64,000 nucleotides of DNA, taken from the NCBI RefSeq assembly GCF_003573695.1, contig NC_039362.1:8842088-8906087 (forward strand). The letters run 5' to 3'. Origin of the DNA: Papaver somniferum (taxonomy: Eukaryota; Streptophyta; Magnoliopsida; Ranunculales; Papaveraceae). Of this stretch, positions 23,531 through 35,918 are shown in pieces (within the stretch, counting starts at the first letter, position 1; every line of letters begins with the position of its first letter). Made by a program: the position numbers and the translations under genes. The notes beneath the pieces were generated by a model. The model did no database searches, had not been told where the DNA came from, and saw only the letters and a program-made list of their open reading frames with translations.

Positions 23531-26389
23531 TTTAATAATTTTGGGCATAAATTTAATAATTTTGGGTTTAAATTTAAATTTTATTTAATTTGGGGCTTGA
23601 CAACATGTAAAAGGGCATGTATGTCTTTTGATAACTCGGGACTAGGTTTAAACTTCTTTTAATTAAGGGCCTCATATTATGGGTTACCCATGGGTCGGGC
23701 CTTAGCCTAATTTTCCCTATTGTAAACCCCCTACTATATGGGTTCAACATTAAGAAACCCCACAAAATGGGTCCTCCACTATTAACTCCATACTTTCACA
23801 TTTTGATATTTCTAGGTCCGAGACTTTTAATTTTGGGGATTGCTTTTGAAAAAATTTCATTTGTTGACGTCATCGGATTTATTTAATACCAAAGTTACCC
23901 TCTAGTATTTATTGTTTGTTGTAAAAGCAGAAATTAAAAAAATTAGATCATTTGTAGAAGGAATTCTCTCGTTCCATTCCAGAGCTCTGGTGATTTTATA
24001 ATCCCGAGAAGAAAAAAATGATGAAATCACTCGATTCAACATCTAGATCTAATATTAACTCTATATATACAGCTTCAAAACCTAATTTCAGTTTCAACAT
24101 ACTATGAAATAGAAACCTTGGTGTAAAACGATGAGAAGAAAAGAAGAACACAGTCATCTATCCTTAAATCTACAGATTCATCAACGAAAACGATAAGAAA
24201 AGTAAGTTCATCTCTTGTAATCTTATTTCATTTGATCTGAATTCCTCATTCAGTGAAATCTTTATTTCAGAAGTTTTTTTTTTTTTGAAAAACTAATGTC
24301 TCAGATTTCGTATCGAATGTCTAATCTAAATCAGGATTAGAGTTTGGATTTATAATCATCGCATCTTAATACCTCTTTTGAGATAAAAGTTTTGAAAAAA
24401 ATTACGAAAATCTGTTAGGGTTACTGCGTCTGTCTGAGATTTGATTGATCTCTTTATCTTCAATTTTGATCGATAATAGGTCTTCAAAATCGGTATCAGT
24501 GAACCTTAATGTCTATGACCCCTCAAATCGATTTTAATTTCATCACTTTTTAATTTACATCTCATAATATCAATCGAAATTTGTTTCAGTTGTTTGAAAC
24601 ACAACAACATATGCAACTGAAATCTTTATCTAATTGAAAATATTTCTTTCAATTTCATTATCAGTCATATCTTCGGAGTATCCATTAGCGGTGATGGATT
24701 TCACAAGAAAAGAATACAGGTTGAACTCTCTAAGAACAACACATAATCTCATCAACACCTGTGAATGGATATTGAATCACAGTAAAGATAAGTTTTCATT
24801 GCCTTCTTAACTTTGATTAGAATCTGTATAACAATTCTGCAATAGAAACATTAAGCCAGGATTATGAACTGCTTGTGAATGAAAACGTATGAGTTGTCTT
24901 GATCTATGAACTGTGGATGTTAATGTTAAACCTAGATAGAGATTGTATAGGTTGTTATGTTACAACTGACATGTTAAATAAGCTAAAAGAATAGAACTTG
25001 ACACTAAATATTAACTACAGGGAAGCATACCAACTGTAAATGTGATTGAATTCTCAACAGATGTGGTTAGATCTTATCTTTAGACTAAAAGAACATAGTG
25101 TTTAAGTGGTTCGATTCTCAACATATGTGATGTTTGTTCAGGCAGGGTTCCGTTATTTAGTTTGAACTATGTGGGTCAAGTGTAATTTATAGAGATAGTT
25201 TAAACTCTTTGGTTTAGGTGTACCGTTCTTATGTTCATAATTAGATTGATGTTTCAATATGATTGAATTTCTCATCTTGATGAGATAATTTTAGGTTCTC
25301 TTGTACTTGTTGTTCTTTTGTCCATTTATGTTGTATCTATGTTATGCTCATTTTTTGCTGAATCTACTGGTTTGTGCTGTTTTGAGCATGGAAAAACATT
25401 AAGAAGTTGGTTAAGGTGGATTCATCAGTTGAAAACCAACCTAGATTCATTTTCGGAGAATGACAAACGCCAGATTGAGGGGTTGTCACTCTAGATATGG
25501 TACGTTACACATGAGAGTTCACAGCTTTTTGCTTTTCAGTATTCATAGTGCGTATTTGTGTTCTGCGTGATGGAGCTGGAGGTAGTGTAGGTGGTGGAGA
25601 AATAAGTGCAGGTGTCAGTTTAAGTAGTGGTGGTGGAATTGCAGAGTGTTGTAACTACTCGATTTTGGAGCCGCTGCTGGTGCTGTGGTGGAGCCGTTGA
25701 AGAAAAAATTACCTATTTCTTATTTTGATTTTGCGTCTGCATGAATTTGAACCTAAATTTGTTTTATTCTTATTTTGAATATGTGTAGCTGGAGTTATAC
25801 CTTTCGTTGTAGCAGGAATCGAGTTCAACAAAAGAATTGTAAGTCTAATATATCTTCTTGTTCTGTGATGTTAAAACTGTGCAGATAGGTTATAAATTCT
25901 AATTTATATTAGTTTGTTGCTAAACCGCAACAAAATGCGACTGAATCTATTCAATAAATGCATGAGAATCTTAAGAATATAATATCTAGGATTGGTGATG
26001 AAACCGAAATTTCATTGTATGCTTAAGATTGGGGAAGGGAATGGATGGTTTAGAAAATATTTCCTTTCTAGAAGTGAGCAGGCTAGATGCTGGGAGTATT
26101 GTTTATGGTTGTTTCTACGGAAAGTTGAGTTTCATCTTATTGATATCCCTTTAGAGGGCTTGTCTTCGTTACACCTAATGGATCACTCTAGGTTCACCAA
26201 ATACCTTATAAGTGTTAAAAACTTAAACTTTATATTGATTTGAAATGCATGTTATCATGTTTAGTAGTGGTTAATTGTAAACGTATGTTGCTGCAGCTAT
26301 CAACAGTTTCTAAACTAAAAAATTATCACTTTATTGAGTTGCTGGAATATTTTTTGATGGGGAAAATCACATGCTAATTTAATGGTACA

Positions 26390-27310
26390 TGCATATGCAT
26401 GTATAACCATATCCTTGCTTATCAGTTTGCAACCATGTGTACTCTACATGATAGTTTGCATGTTTAACTAGCATTGGTAGACTATGGATGTGTAACTAGT
26501 AGTTACACATGCTAATTAAATGTGTAACTTCTAGGTACACAAGCTAAGTTGATGTGTATCTACTAGTTACACATGCTAATTAGATGTGCAACTTATAGTT
26601 ACACATGATGCTAATTTGATGGGATATGCATATGAGGATGGTGTTGTTGAGTGGTTAAGCAGAGGAGGATGGCATTATCGAGTGAGCTTCAGGTAAACAT
26701 GACTCCATAACCTTCAATTGTGATTGCCACATTTCTAGGTATCTATATGTGTTGGCATATGGATGTGTAAACTGCAGATTACACAAGCCATATGGATGTG
26801 TAACTACAGTTCACACAAGCTATTGTATGTACTCTGTAATCATTATAAGCTGTTGATGCTGTTATTGATCATTTATTTGAAAAAAGAGGCAATAATTTGA
26901 TTTAAGAATGATTGTTTATTGTTTATGTTCATCAGTATGTGTATTGTGTAGCTTCTAGTTACACAAGCTAAATAGATGTGTATTGTGCAACTTTTGTTGC
27001 AAGCGAGGCTAGGCACCCGGTGCATACTGATGCGTAGGCAACTCATTTTGCATGCCTAGGGAATAAATATGTGGATATTTTCCTGCAAAATTTCTCCATA
27101 TGCAAATGGTTATCACAAAATTGATAACACTTCATCAAGATGTGTACTATGTAGCTACTAGTTACACATGCTAATTAGATGTGTAACTTATAGTTACACA
27201 AGCTAAATATATGTGTAATTTCCAGTTACACATGCTAATTAGATGTGTAACTTTTACTTACATTGTTACACATACTGATTGAATATGTAACTTCTGGTTT
27301 TAGTGATTGA
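26390..27310 (+). repeat. Dispersed palindromic micro-repeat, cluster 2
   Basis: Repeated TAGATGTGTAACTTCTAG / TAGTTACACATGCTAAT units, among the most regular at 26485-26610 and 27130-27260, where the palindrome recurs about every 35-40 bp. Confidence 0.8.
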
Positions 27311-27552
27311 ATTGAAATGATTTGTGGTCTGTTTTGTTGTTTTTGTTTTCATTGGATTGTTGAGATTAGTTTTTGTAGAAGAGATTAGACAGTTCTGATT
27401 ATTGAATTGTGAATTTTCAATTTTGTTTCTCAATTACAAGATTGTTATAATTACTAAATTATTGAAATATTCCATTTTCTTGCCCATTTTGTTTCTGAAG
27501 CAGATCGCTTCACTCTTTGTCCAGACTACTTACTTCGGAATTTCAGTGGACT

Positions 27553-28019
27553 TGTAGGATCAGAATCTCGCAATGACAATATTTCAGCGAAATTATCAAT
27601 GACACAGCAGAACAGCGTCACAGAACAGAAATGATAAAATAAATGACGTCAACTAAGATCACGAGAAAGATATGATAGTCCTGCGAAAATTAGAGAGTTT
27701 GCGAAATTAACATTTGTAAGGTTGCGAGAATGTCGCAGACCATACCCGAAAATAGAGGATAGATTAGCTGTCATCCACTATGTATTTCCTTATAAATAGT
27801 CGTTCGAGTTGTAAAGAAAAGGGGAGGGTTTTTTCTGAGTAAGAATCAAGTAAAGAAGAAAGAGAAAAAGTTTATAGCAGAGATCATCTTTAAGTTCTTT
27901 ATCTTTTCTTGTAAGAACATCTAAAGATCAATCAATAAAATTAAGAATATAAACCTAAAATGAGTTGATCAATGATGAAATTACATGAAGAGTGTAGTGT
28001 GGGATTTCCTGCAACTACA
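27553..28019 (+). repeat. 5' LTR with TATA box and polyadenylation signal
   Basis: TATAAATAG lies at 27791 and AATAAA at 27934, in the order expected for U3-R-U5. The stretch between them is CT- and GA-rich. This LTR would drive the plus-strand gag transcript. Confidence 0.9.
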
Positions 28020-28022
28020 TAA

Positions 28023-28040
28023 TGGCGCTAGAAACAGGGA
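28023..28040 (+). other. Primer-binding site
   Basis: TGGCGCTAGAAACAGGGA starts three bases after the LTR end CTACA. TGG at the start fits pairing with a tRNA CCA end. Which tRNA primes is unclear from the sequence alone. Confidence 0.7.
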
Positions 28041-28083
28041 TGAGTTTTTCATAATTTCTTGCAATACTGTTAACATTGAAGAA

Positions 28084-31000
28084 ATGCCTAGAAGAAGAAA
28101 TACATCTGAACAACCGACTACTATTAGAAGAAGCAAAAGAATTGCTGGAAGAGAAAGAAATGAAATGGGAGAATCTATTAGAATGAGAAATAATAGAGAA
28201 AATCAAATTCAATCGCCAATTCAACAAACACTAGTTCAAGAGAGGAATACAGATTATGACAGGGTGAGCATACACACTTGGCGATCAAATTCAGCAGAAG
28301 ATATAGAAGAAGATCAACAAAACAGAAATTATAGATCGGAAGAGAGAAATCAAGAAGCAGTTGAAGGAATAATTCATGGAGGTGAGGAAATTGGAGCGTT
28401 AGAAACATTGAGACGAAGAATACATGAGGAAAGAAGAGCTGAAGCAGAAGAGCGTGCAAATTTAACAAGGCAAAATCACGAATCAAGGATGGAGAATATA
28501 AGACTACAGAATAGAATATCGAGAAGTATTACAAAATCATATTCAAGATCGACTAGAAGAGAAATGAGTCGAAATTCACCCACAATCAATGCTGGAAACA
28601 ATATTCAAGAAGAAATATCAAATTCTAATGAAGAATGTCGCGAAAATAGAGAAAGAATTGATGATCGTTATGTTCCACAAAATGAAACTTTTGATGATGG
28701 GAAAATTGGAGGAAATCAAGAGAACGGGAAAAATCAGAGACAAAATAACCAAGATGGCGAAGGAAATCAAGAGGAAGGAAGAAGAATTTTACATGTGAGA
28801 GAAACTCAAAGAAATCAACAGACAATTGAAGAAGAAACTGAAAGACATAATGCTGAACAAACACGTTTAATCTTCCAACGTGAAAGATTGAGAGCGGAAA
28901 TGGAAGAACAAGAGCTTCAGGATACAATTCACCAGAACAATCATGAAAATTGAGAAAGAAGGCGTACACAAAACCGGAATAACGATAATCTCAATGAGGA
29001 GTATGATAAATTAAAAAGAATGGTTGAAAGACAACGAATTGACTTGATAAGAAATGAACAAAATTATGGAGGGGAAAATGAAATACATCATCATTTGCAA
29101 ATTCAAGATAGGGATGAGGAAGAGAATAGCAGAAGAAGACGAGATGAGGATAATGAAGAAGAGATACAAAATTTCGCAAGAGAAGATATACGTGAACGTA
29201 GAAAAATAGAAGCAAAATTAAAGAGACCAATGGATCAAGATTCAGGTGTAAATAAACAAATCTTGAAAGAATTAGAAGAAATGAGAGGAATGCTAAATAA
29301 CAGAGGAGAAGTAGGTAGAAGACAATTGGATGAAGCAATAGAAGAAGCTGTGAAAACTCCATTTACAACGGAAGTACAATTAGGAGGAATACCACCGAAA
29401 TGCAATTTTCCCGCATTAACCAGCATTTTTGATGGAACAACTTGTGCAATTCAGCACATTAAAGCCTATGTGAGGTGCATGTTACAATGGGAAAATCATG
29501 ATGCGGTATTATGCAAATATTTCGCATCCAGCTTAACAAGAGAAGCGTTAAAATGGTTTGAAGGTTTACCAAAGAATACAATAACCTCCTTCAATCATTT
29601 TCATACCACATTCTTGGGAGCATATATAAGTAATAATTCCTCACGACCGGGTATAAAAGATGTGTTTGGATTAAAACAAAGGATTGGCGAAAGTTTGAAA
29701 CACTTGACTAAAAGATGGAGAACTATGTGTAGCGAAATGGATGTCCGTGTAGATGAGAGATATCTCATATTATCATTTATCAATGCTACGTTTGCAACAA
29801 ACCTATTGTATGTCCAAATTTCCAGAGTCAAGAATACGATTACAATGACTGAATTGCGGGAACTTCAAGAAGAATACATTGCTCTAGAGGAAAGACAAAA
29901 TGAAATGGAATCATATACAGTTGCGAACACCAGCTCACAAACAACGAATGCAAGTTTATTACCCAAGCTAATAAACACAGTGGAGAATACTTCGCAAGTA
30001 CAACAAGAGAAGGTGACAAGTAACAATCAACAGAAACTGGTAGCTATGGAAAGCCGAGATCAAGAAGAGTATGAAAGAGAAAGAAATTTCTACAATCGTC
30101 GAGGAAATAACAAGATTCAAAGACTCGATCAACCTCAAGAAACTTATGGAGGTCAAAGACCAAACTTTAATAGAGGACAAGGAGGTCACAAGGTAGTATG
30201 GGAAGAAATCAAGATGCCAACTCTAAATGCAAGTGCGGAGAAGATATGGGAAGCTATAATCTTGATGGAGAATATACCAACACCATGGAACATGGGAACG
30301 GAACCACCTCCAAACCACAGAAGTCATGAGTTTTGTTCTTATCATCATTTTCATGGAAATACCACAAATGATTGCAGAAATGTAAAAAGAATTATTTTGA
30401 GAATGATAGATCAAGGAAAACTAAACGACTTTCTGGTAGGGCATCCACAATCTCAACCACTGCCACCACCACCAGATCATCACAAAGTGAATACGATGAA
30501 AAAGAAAGAAAAATTCTTCATAGAAGTTGGTGCAAAAGCAAAAAATCTATTATGTCACTCTATCGTACATTCATATAAGACAATTGAATATTTTCATGAT
30601 AATGTTTTGAGTAGAGTGTTCACAAGAGATAATGATGGAAGAGAAATTATGAATATTGGGAAAATTTCGCCACTAGAGGAATGGCAGAAACATATCATTT
30701 CTTTTACCGCAGAAGAAATTCCCGAAGGAGAAGAGGTGCATGACAATCCATTGGTAGTGAAATTAGAAATTAATCCAAAATCGAAAGAAGATGAGGATGA
30801 TGAAGCTGAAGATTCATGGGCAATCAATAGAATTCTAATTGATACTGGAAGCTCTGTGAACATCTTATTTTATCATACTTATAAAACCATGGGTGGAAGA
30901 GATGATGATCTTATACCATCAACATATAATATATATGGTTTTAATGGTACTGCTAACAAGCCTAAAGGGGAGGTTACTATGCGAATTCCATTGAAGGGAA

Positions 31001-31299
31001 TATCTTCTGAATTATTATTTTGTGTCGTTGATGTAGAATCACCCTACAATGCGTTAATTGGTCGACCTTGGCTACATGGGATTCTAGGTGTAGCTTCAAC
31101 TTTTCACCAGTGCATCAAATTCCCTCACCCCAGTGGTGTAGGAATCATAAAGGGAGATTGGGTTGAAGGAAAGAGGTGTTACGAAACTGAGATAAAATCT
31201 TGCGAAGGAAGAGCAAACAAGAAGGAAAATTGGCGACACAAAATCAAAGATACACAAAGAAGTAAGAGGTTGATGATGGAAACAATCGAAAGGAAATGA
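28084..31299 (+). pseudogene. gag: gag with aspartic protease of Tat-type Ty3/Gypsy element, one in-frame TGA
   Basis: A single frame runs from ATG 28084 (MPRRRN) to TGA 31297-31299, interrupted only by a TGA at 28951-28953 (codon 290). An upstream in-frame ATG at 27985 lies inside the LTR and is less likely. The first 400 residues are charged, rich in R, E, N and Q. From about residue 449 there is a Retrotrans_gag region (FDGTTCAIQHIKAYV, then EALKWFEGLP). A degenerate zinc-type motif follows (CSYHHFHGNTTNDCRNVK), as in Tat elements. The protease active site LIDTGSSVNILF is at 30835-30870, with ALIGRPWLHGILG downstream. Gag packages the RNA and the protease matures it. The frame ends where reverse transcriptase would start in a full element. 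The TGA could come from a CGA by C-to-T change; it is not a usual readthrough context that I recognise. Confidence 0.88.
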
Positions 31300-32804
31300 G
31301 AAGAGATGTTGCGAAATTAATGCTAGCTCAGAATAAAAATGATGAACGTACCACTACCAAGAAAGCAGTAGCAGAAAATAATAAAGAAGCAGAGGATGAC
31401 AAAGGTGATAAAAACAAGAAATGTATGAATGCTTAAGTTGTTGCGATACTCTCGCAATAAGTAAAATTCTCAAAAATACAATATAATGATTTGCGAGACT
31501 TTCGCAGAGATAATGAATTTTACAGAAAATAATCAGAGAAGAATGACAAAAGAGAAAGAGGCGAACCTTTATGGCGTACACCCTAGTTCGCGAATACAAT
31601 TTCACAAGAGGCAAATGTAAGACCTAAAGTACGTCATATAAGGGGGTACCTGTTGCATGGCTCGGGGAAAGGCTACACCACCCCCGAAACCTAAGTCATG
31701 GAGATTTGGGGTCAATGAAGCCCATCCGGGAGAGACACCTTGGATTCTCATCTTAAGCATATGACTTGGGTTGGGTGACTAAGGTAATAAGGACTCTCCC
31801 AAGGAGTGCAGATCTGATCAAGGCGCTGAGGTAGACGGTTGAGTCAAGAGTTCCAGGGACGTTTGAAGCGTACCTTTCCATTCTTGACAAGTCTTGGCTT
31901 ATACTGCACTCGGCCCGAAGAAAACCCCACTTAGGGTGCAGTCTCGTAACCATAAACCTTATAGGTAAAAGGGATAAGAGGCTGCGAAAACAACTGGTTG
32001 TTGTTAAGACTTGATGGGAGGAGCTAACCTTGTATGGTAGAAGTATGCCTCCTTGAACGGGAAACCAGGGGGAGATAAGGGCGGAACCCTCCATTAGGGA
32101 GCTGATAAGTGTCTTAAGACGCAAATGTCATGAGAATTTTTATTCGCAAGGATATTAAGGCTTGTCATATTTGTGCAACAATCCTGAAGAGGTAATAATA
32201 CAAAAGAAAACGATAAGACGAGATCAATGAGTTTTCGCATGAAAGTGCGAAGACGTCATGCGATTTCGTCGCAAGACGGCAATGTCATGGGGATTTATTT
32301 TCGCAAGAATATTTAGGCCTGTCATATTGTCACAACATTCCTGAAGAGGCCATAATACAAAAGAAAAAGTTAAGGCAAGATCAATGGGTTTTTGTATGAA
32401 CGTGCAAGGATGTCCTGCGATTTTGTCGCAATGACAAGAGGTGGCATAATAATACCTTTAATTAGGAAGGCAAAATAAGACCACACAGGAATGAGATTTT
32501 GAAAAGAAACAAAATTTACTTCGCAAAAGATTACGAAGTTATACAATAAGAATTTTTTTATGAAATCTCTCATTTGAATTCAAATAACAGAGGCAAGTAT
32601 GAGAATGTATGAAATTAGAAAATGTTATTTGCTTTCATATGATAGATTTATTCAAAGATTCAAGAATTAATGATTATATTGATTAACTGTATTGCAAAGA
32701 AGAATTGTTTTAATTAATGCAGGTCAAAATGAAAGAAACACAAATATACAGAAAGAAGAAATAAATGTACAAGTATTACAAAGAATCAAAGAAAGAAGTA
32801 AAGA
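31300..32804 (+). other. Non-coding interior of the nested element, in place of pol
   Basis: No RT, RNase H or integrase motif (YxDD, HHCC, DDE context) is visible on either strand. The stretch 31640-32110 is GC-richer than its surroundings and unlike the rest of the element. It is followed by the 157-bp duplication. Confidence 0.7.
32116..32440 (+). repeat. 157-bp tandem duplication
   Basis: Copy 1 starts AAGACGCAAATGTCATG at 32116 and copy 2 starts AAGACGGCAATGTCATG at 32273. Both contain TATTCGCAAG/TTTTCGCAAG, CCTGAAGAGG and TGCGATTT(C/T)GTCGCAA. Confidence 0.85.
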
Positions 32805-35548
32805 CTATTTCTTGGTTAATCCTTCATTATCTTCATCAGAATTGTTTCCTTCTTCGTCTGCGTCAGAATCTTCATCACCATCATAACTTCCATCACTATT
32901 ATATTCTTCATCGTCAGCTTCGCTACCAGAGATAATCAAACTGGGAGTATTCTGTGGGATTTCTTCTAAAAGACAAGGACAATCAGAATGTGGGATATTA
33001 TGATCCTCACAAACCATTTGGATGGTTTGATTGCGAAAATTCATAGCTTCATTCTTAAAATTCGCAACAGTGATCTTGATTTGATTCTTTAATCTAGAAT
33101 ACTTGTCGTTGCGAGAAGAAAGATTCTTTGCGAGTTCCTCCTTTTCAGCTTCAAGTTCTTCAATATTTTCACGATATTTATTTTCAAAATCTGCGAACAA
33201 AAGATAATCAATTATTAACTTGATGAAAATCCATAAGAAGCAAAAGATTAGTAAAGAAGAGCAATTAGTAACCTTCTCTGTCAGAAATCATATCTTTAAT
33301 CAAGGATGTATGTTCAACTTGGAGACTAACATTTACGCCTAAATCTTTTCTAGCATCATCTAAAATTTTTGCATCCCAAACAAATTCATCCTCACTACTT
33401 ATGAGAAAACGAGAACGAATTTGATTTTCCCTTTCGCAGAGTTCGATATTCTTGCGGTTAGCTTCATCTCGTTCAAGTTGAACTTCAAGGAGAGCTTCTT
33501 GGAATTTCGCCAAAGCCTTGGCACCTTGATGAGAGATATGATCCTTATCATCCATGAGACCGCTAATTTTGGTTCTTAACTCATTGGTTTTCTCTTTGGA
33601 ATCAATAAGGAGACGGTTAAATTTGTTGGCTAAGCCTAAAATGGATCTATGATCAATTTCTAAGAGGCGAAATTTAGATCTAAGTTCATTTAGAGAAAGA
33701 GATGAAATTCTATCATTTGAGAAGCTATTTAAGGAATTGTTAAGACGTTCAAGAAGGGTATCATTATCCAAGGCATTAGGAAATGAGCGAAGAAGGGTAG
33801 CTTCATCAGAAAGACCATAAATGTCTACAAAAAAGGATCATTTAAATAAGATAAAACAACAGGATGAATGAATAAAGGGAAAAGAGAAAAGTAACATATC
33901 GTAATGCTGATTATTAGCTTGCTGAAGACTAGAGATTTTGTTCTTACACGAAGAAGAATAAATTTCTAATTGTCTATTTTTCTCGCGAAGACCTTTAACT
34001 TCAGCTTCCAATTCTTCATTCTTTTTGCGAAATTGAAGATTCTTCTTTTCAAGATTTTCGCGTCTTCTCTCTAGATCTGAGGAAACAACAAAAGAAGCTT
34101 TTCCAGCCTGCGAAAAGATATAAAAAATATTAATGTAGAAAGAAATTTTGAGTTATAACAATGAAGAAGTAAAAGGATAAAAGTATACCAGACTATTGAG
34201 AGAATGCAAGAAGTCGGGAGTCACTGATCTAGAAACTCCACGAAGAGAGCTATCACCATCTAGTAAAGGGACATCGCAAAGGGTAACGAGAGATTTGCAA
34301 GTATTTGCGAATTGGCTATCTCCCATTCCTTGTAGAGAATCAGAAAAGAGGCCAGAAAGCTTAGCCATAGAAGATTCAGGTGGAGAATCTTCAGTTGCAG
34401 CAAAATCATCGTTGTCCTCATCACCCTTGTCACTTTCGGAATTTTCGTTAGGAGGAACATTTGAAGGATAAGAAGAACGAACTTTCCTTTTCTTTGGAGG
34501 AGGACAAGTTGATTTTTCCCTGCGAAGAGCACCTTTACCTTTATCACCAATCTTTGCAACATCGGCAGATTCTTCTACTTCAGCAATAATCTTCACACAC
34601 AGACAGAAATAAGAAATGGAAGCATGGAAGTACCAGTACACTATTTATCAAAAGAAAAAGTTGAAGAAAATTTAAAATCATAAGAGAAAATTTCTTACCT
34701 CATCCGTGTAGGAGCGAAGAGTTAAAGAGAACTAGATTTCTCAGTCCTGTTATAACTATCTTTTAGTTTTTGGATCTGCAGAATGCCGCAAGAGTTAGCG
34801 AACAGAATAATAAAAATCAATAAAGAAATTTAAAGTAAGGTATATGAGAAGAAACATACCTCTTTCTCCTTTTCGGGCCAAGAGAAAACCCAAGGTTGAT
34901 ATGCAGCGAGATTCGCAGGAAGAAGATTTGACCCAGCAATGTAGGGTCCCTTTAGCATTAAAGGAAAAACACACCATTTATCATCTTTAGATTGGCGAGG
35001 AGTCGTGTTTTTACTAGAATGCCAGTCAATATCCTGCATGAGAACTTTTGCTTCATCAATGTTATCTTTCCTTTTTAAATGAATACCCCAGCGAGTATTC
35101 TCTTTCTTCATGGAAATAAGTTCATAGTTCTCAAAGAAATTCGCTACTATGTATTTCTCAGCAACTATCTCTAGATCTGCGAATTTAGGATCCCTAAGTT
35201 CTTTGGAGTAAAGAGATCCTCTACCAGCACCACGATTAGCGAATTCTAACATCAGACAGATGCAATCCCCACTCGGTTGGAAGATAGCTCGCGAAAATCC
35301 CGAGTGAGCGAGAATTTCATAAAATAAAGGAAGATATGGGTTATAAAGAGAAATAGGGAGACCTGCGAGAATATGACCTAGCGAAATTATGATTGATTGA
35401 TCATCACAATACTGGTAAGAGAAAAGCTTGACAGAAAGAATTGATTTGGCATTTTCACCAGGAATGGTGGAGAGTATGAAACCTTTATCAGCAAGATCTT
35501 TTTGTATATCTTGTAAATTCTTTCATATCTATGACCACTTGGATCCAT
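32805..35548 (-). pseudogene. Six-exon antisense gene inside the LTR retrotransposon (nuclear coiled-coil protein, about 770 aa)
   Basis: Exons on the minus strand: 35548-34860, 34775-34699, 34590-34189, 34107-33900, 33824-33273, 33190-32805. Introns begin GT (GTATGT, GTAAGA, GTATAC, GTTACT) and end AG, except intron 4, whose donor reads ATATGT. Phases agree across all joins (0, 0, 0, 1, 1) if one base is missing in exon 1 (near 35518) and one in exon 2 (near 34725), so this copy is damaged but its structure is clear. Exon 1 encodes a domain with PYLPLFYEILAHSGF and LEFANRGAGRGS, resembling the plant 'putative gypsy-type transposon' (Transposase_28-type) N terminus. Exon 3 has a basic nuclear-localisation-like PPPKKRKV (about residue 286) and an acidic patch. 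Exons 4-6 form a long coiled coil (RRRENLEKKNLQFRKK; EELEAEKEELAKN) with a D/E/S-rich tail. Antisense ORFs are known in Tat-lineage elements; the function is unknown. Confidence 0.72.
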
Positions 35549-35699
35549 GTTTGAATATAGAGTATGGGAATGAATAAAAAATAAGAGGATTGAAAGAGAA
35601 AAAGGTTACAGCAGCAGAACTTGCAGAAGAATAACAGAATTGCAGAGATGAGAGAATAAAAATAGAAGAGAAAGTAAAAAGAAAAATATAAAGAAGAGT

Positions 35700-35720
35700 G
35701 AGAAGAGTATATAAAAGAGA
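35700..35720 (-). promoter_or_regulatory. Candidate TATA box for the antisense gene
   Basis: TTTTATATA on the minus strand (35708-35716), about 160 bp before the antisense ATG, is followed by a CT-rich leader-like stretch (35600-35700) typical of plant 5' UTRs. Inference only. Confidence 0.35.
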
Positions 35721-35904
35721 TTTTTTTTACTCGAAGAAATAAACACCATTAAGACGAAGAGACGTGAGCAGTTGAAAAGTAGCGGTTACAGAAGACGTGT
35801 CAAGAAACAAATGGACGAAAGAATACGTGTGATAAATACAGAATATGAAAAGATGAGCATCTGCGGAATTTCTCACATTGTTCTCTACTTTGCAGAGAAG
35901 ATAT

Positions 35905-35918
35905 GAGAAGAGGCAAGA
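35905..35918 (+). other. Polypurine tract before the 3' LTR
   Basis: GAGAAGAGGCAAGA directly abuts the LTR start TGTAGAATC. Confidence 0.75.

Larger units (their letters stand above)
17767..23717 (+). mobile_element. MULE-like body, copy 1
   Basis: The copy runs from GTGAAAACTATTGTAAAG to CCTAATTTTCCC. Its 5' third (17767-21100) shows a leader-like CT-rich stretch at 18010-18080 and no convincing long ORF. The section 21100-23540 is filled with the palindromic micro-repeat GTGTAACT..AGTTACAC and includes the SAC3-like exons. The ORF at 17840-18304 has biased, low-complexity composition and is probably not a gene. Confidence 0.55.

Noticed and set aside
28178..29362. Long ORFs antisense to gag (minus strand, 28178-28486, 28625-28969, 28991-29362)
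   Set aside because: They mirror the purine-rich gag codons and give leucine/phenylalanine-rich readings without motifs.
31753..32124. 123-codon minus-strand ORF in the composition-shifted block
   Set aside because: No similarity to a family that I recognise and no splice connection to the antisense gene; probably open by chance because of higher GC.
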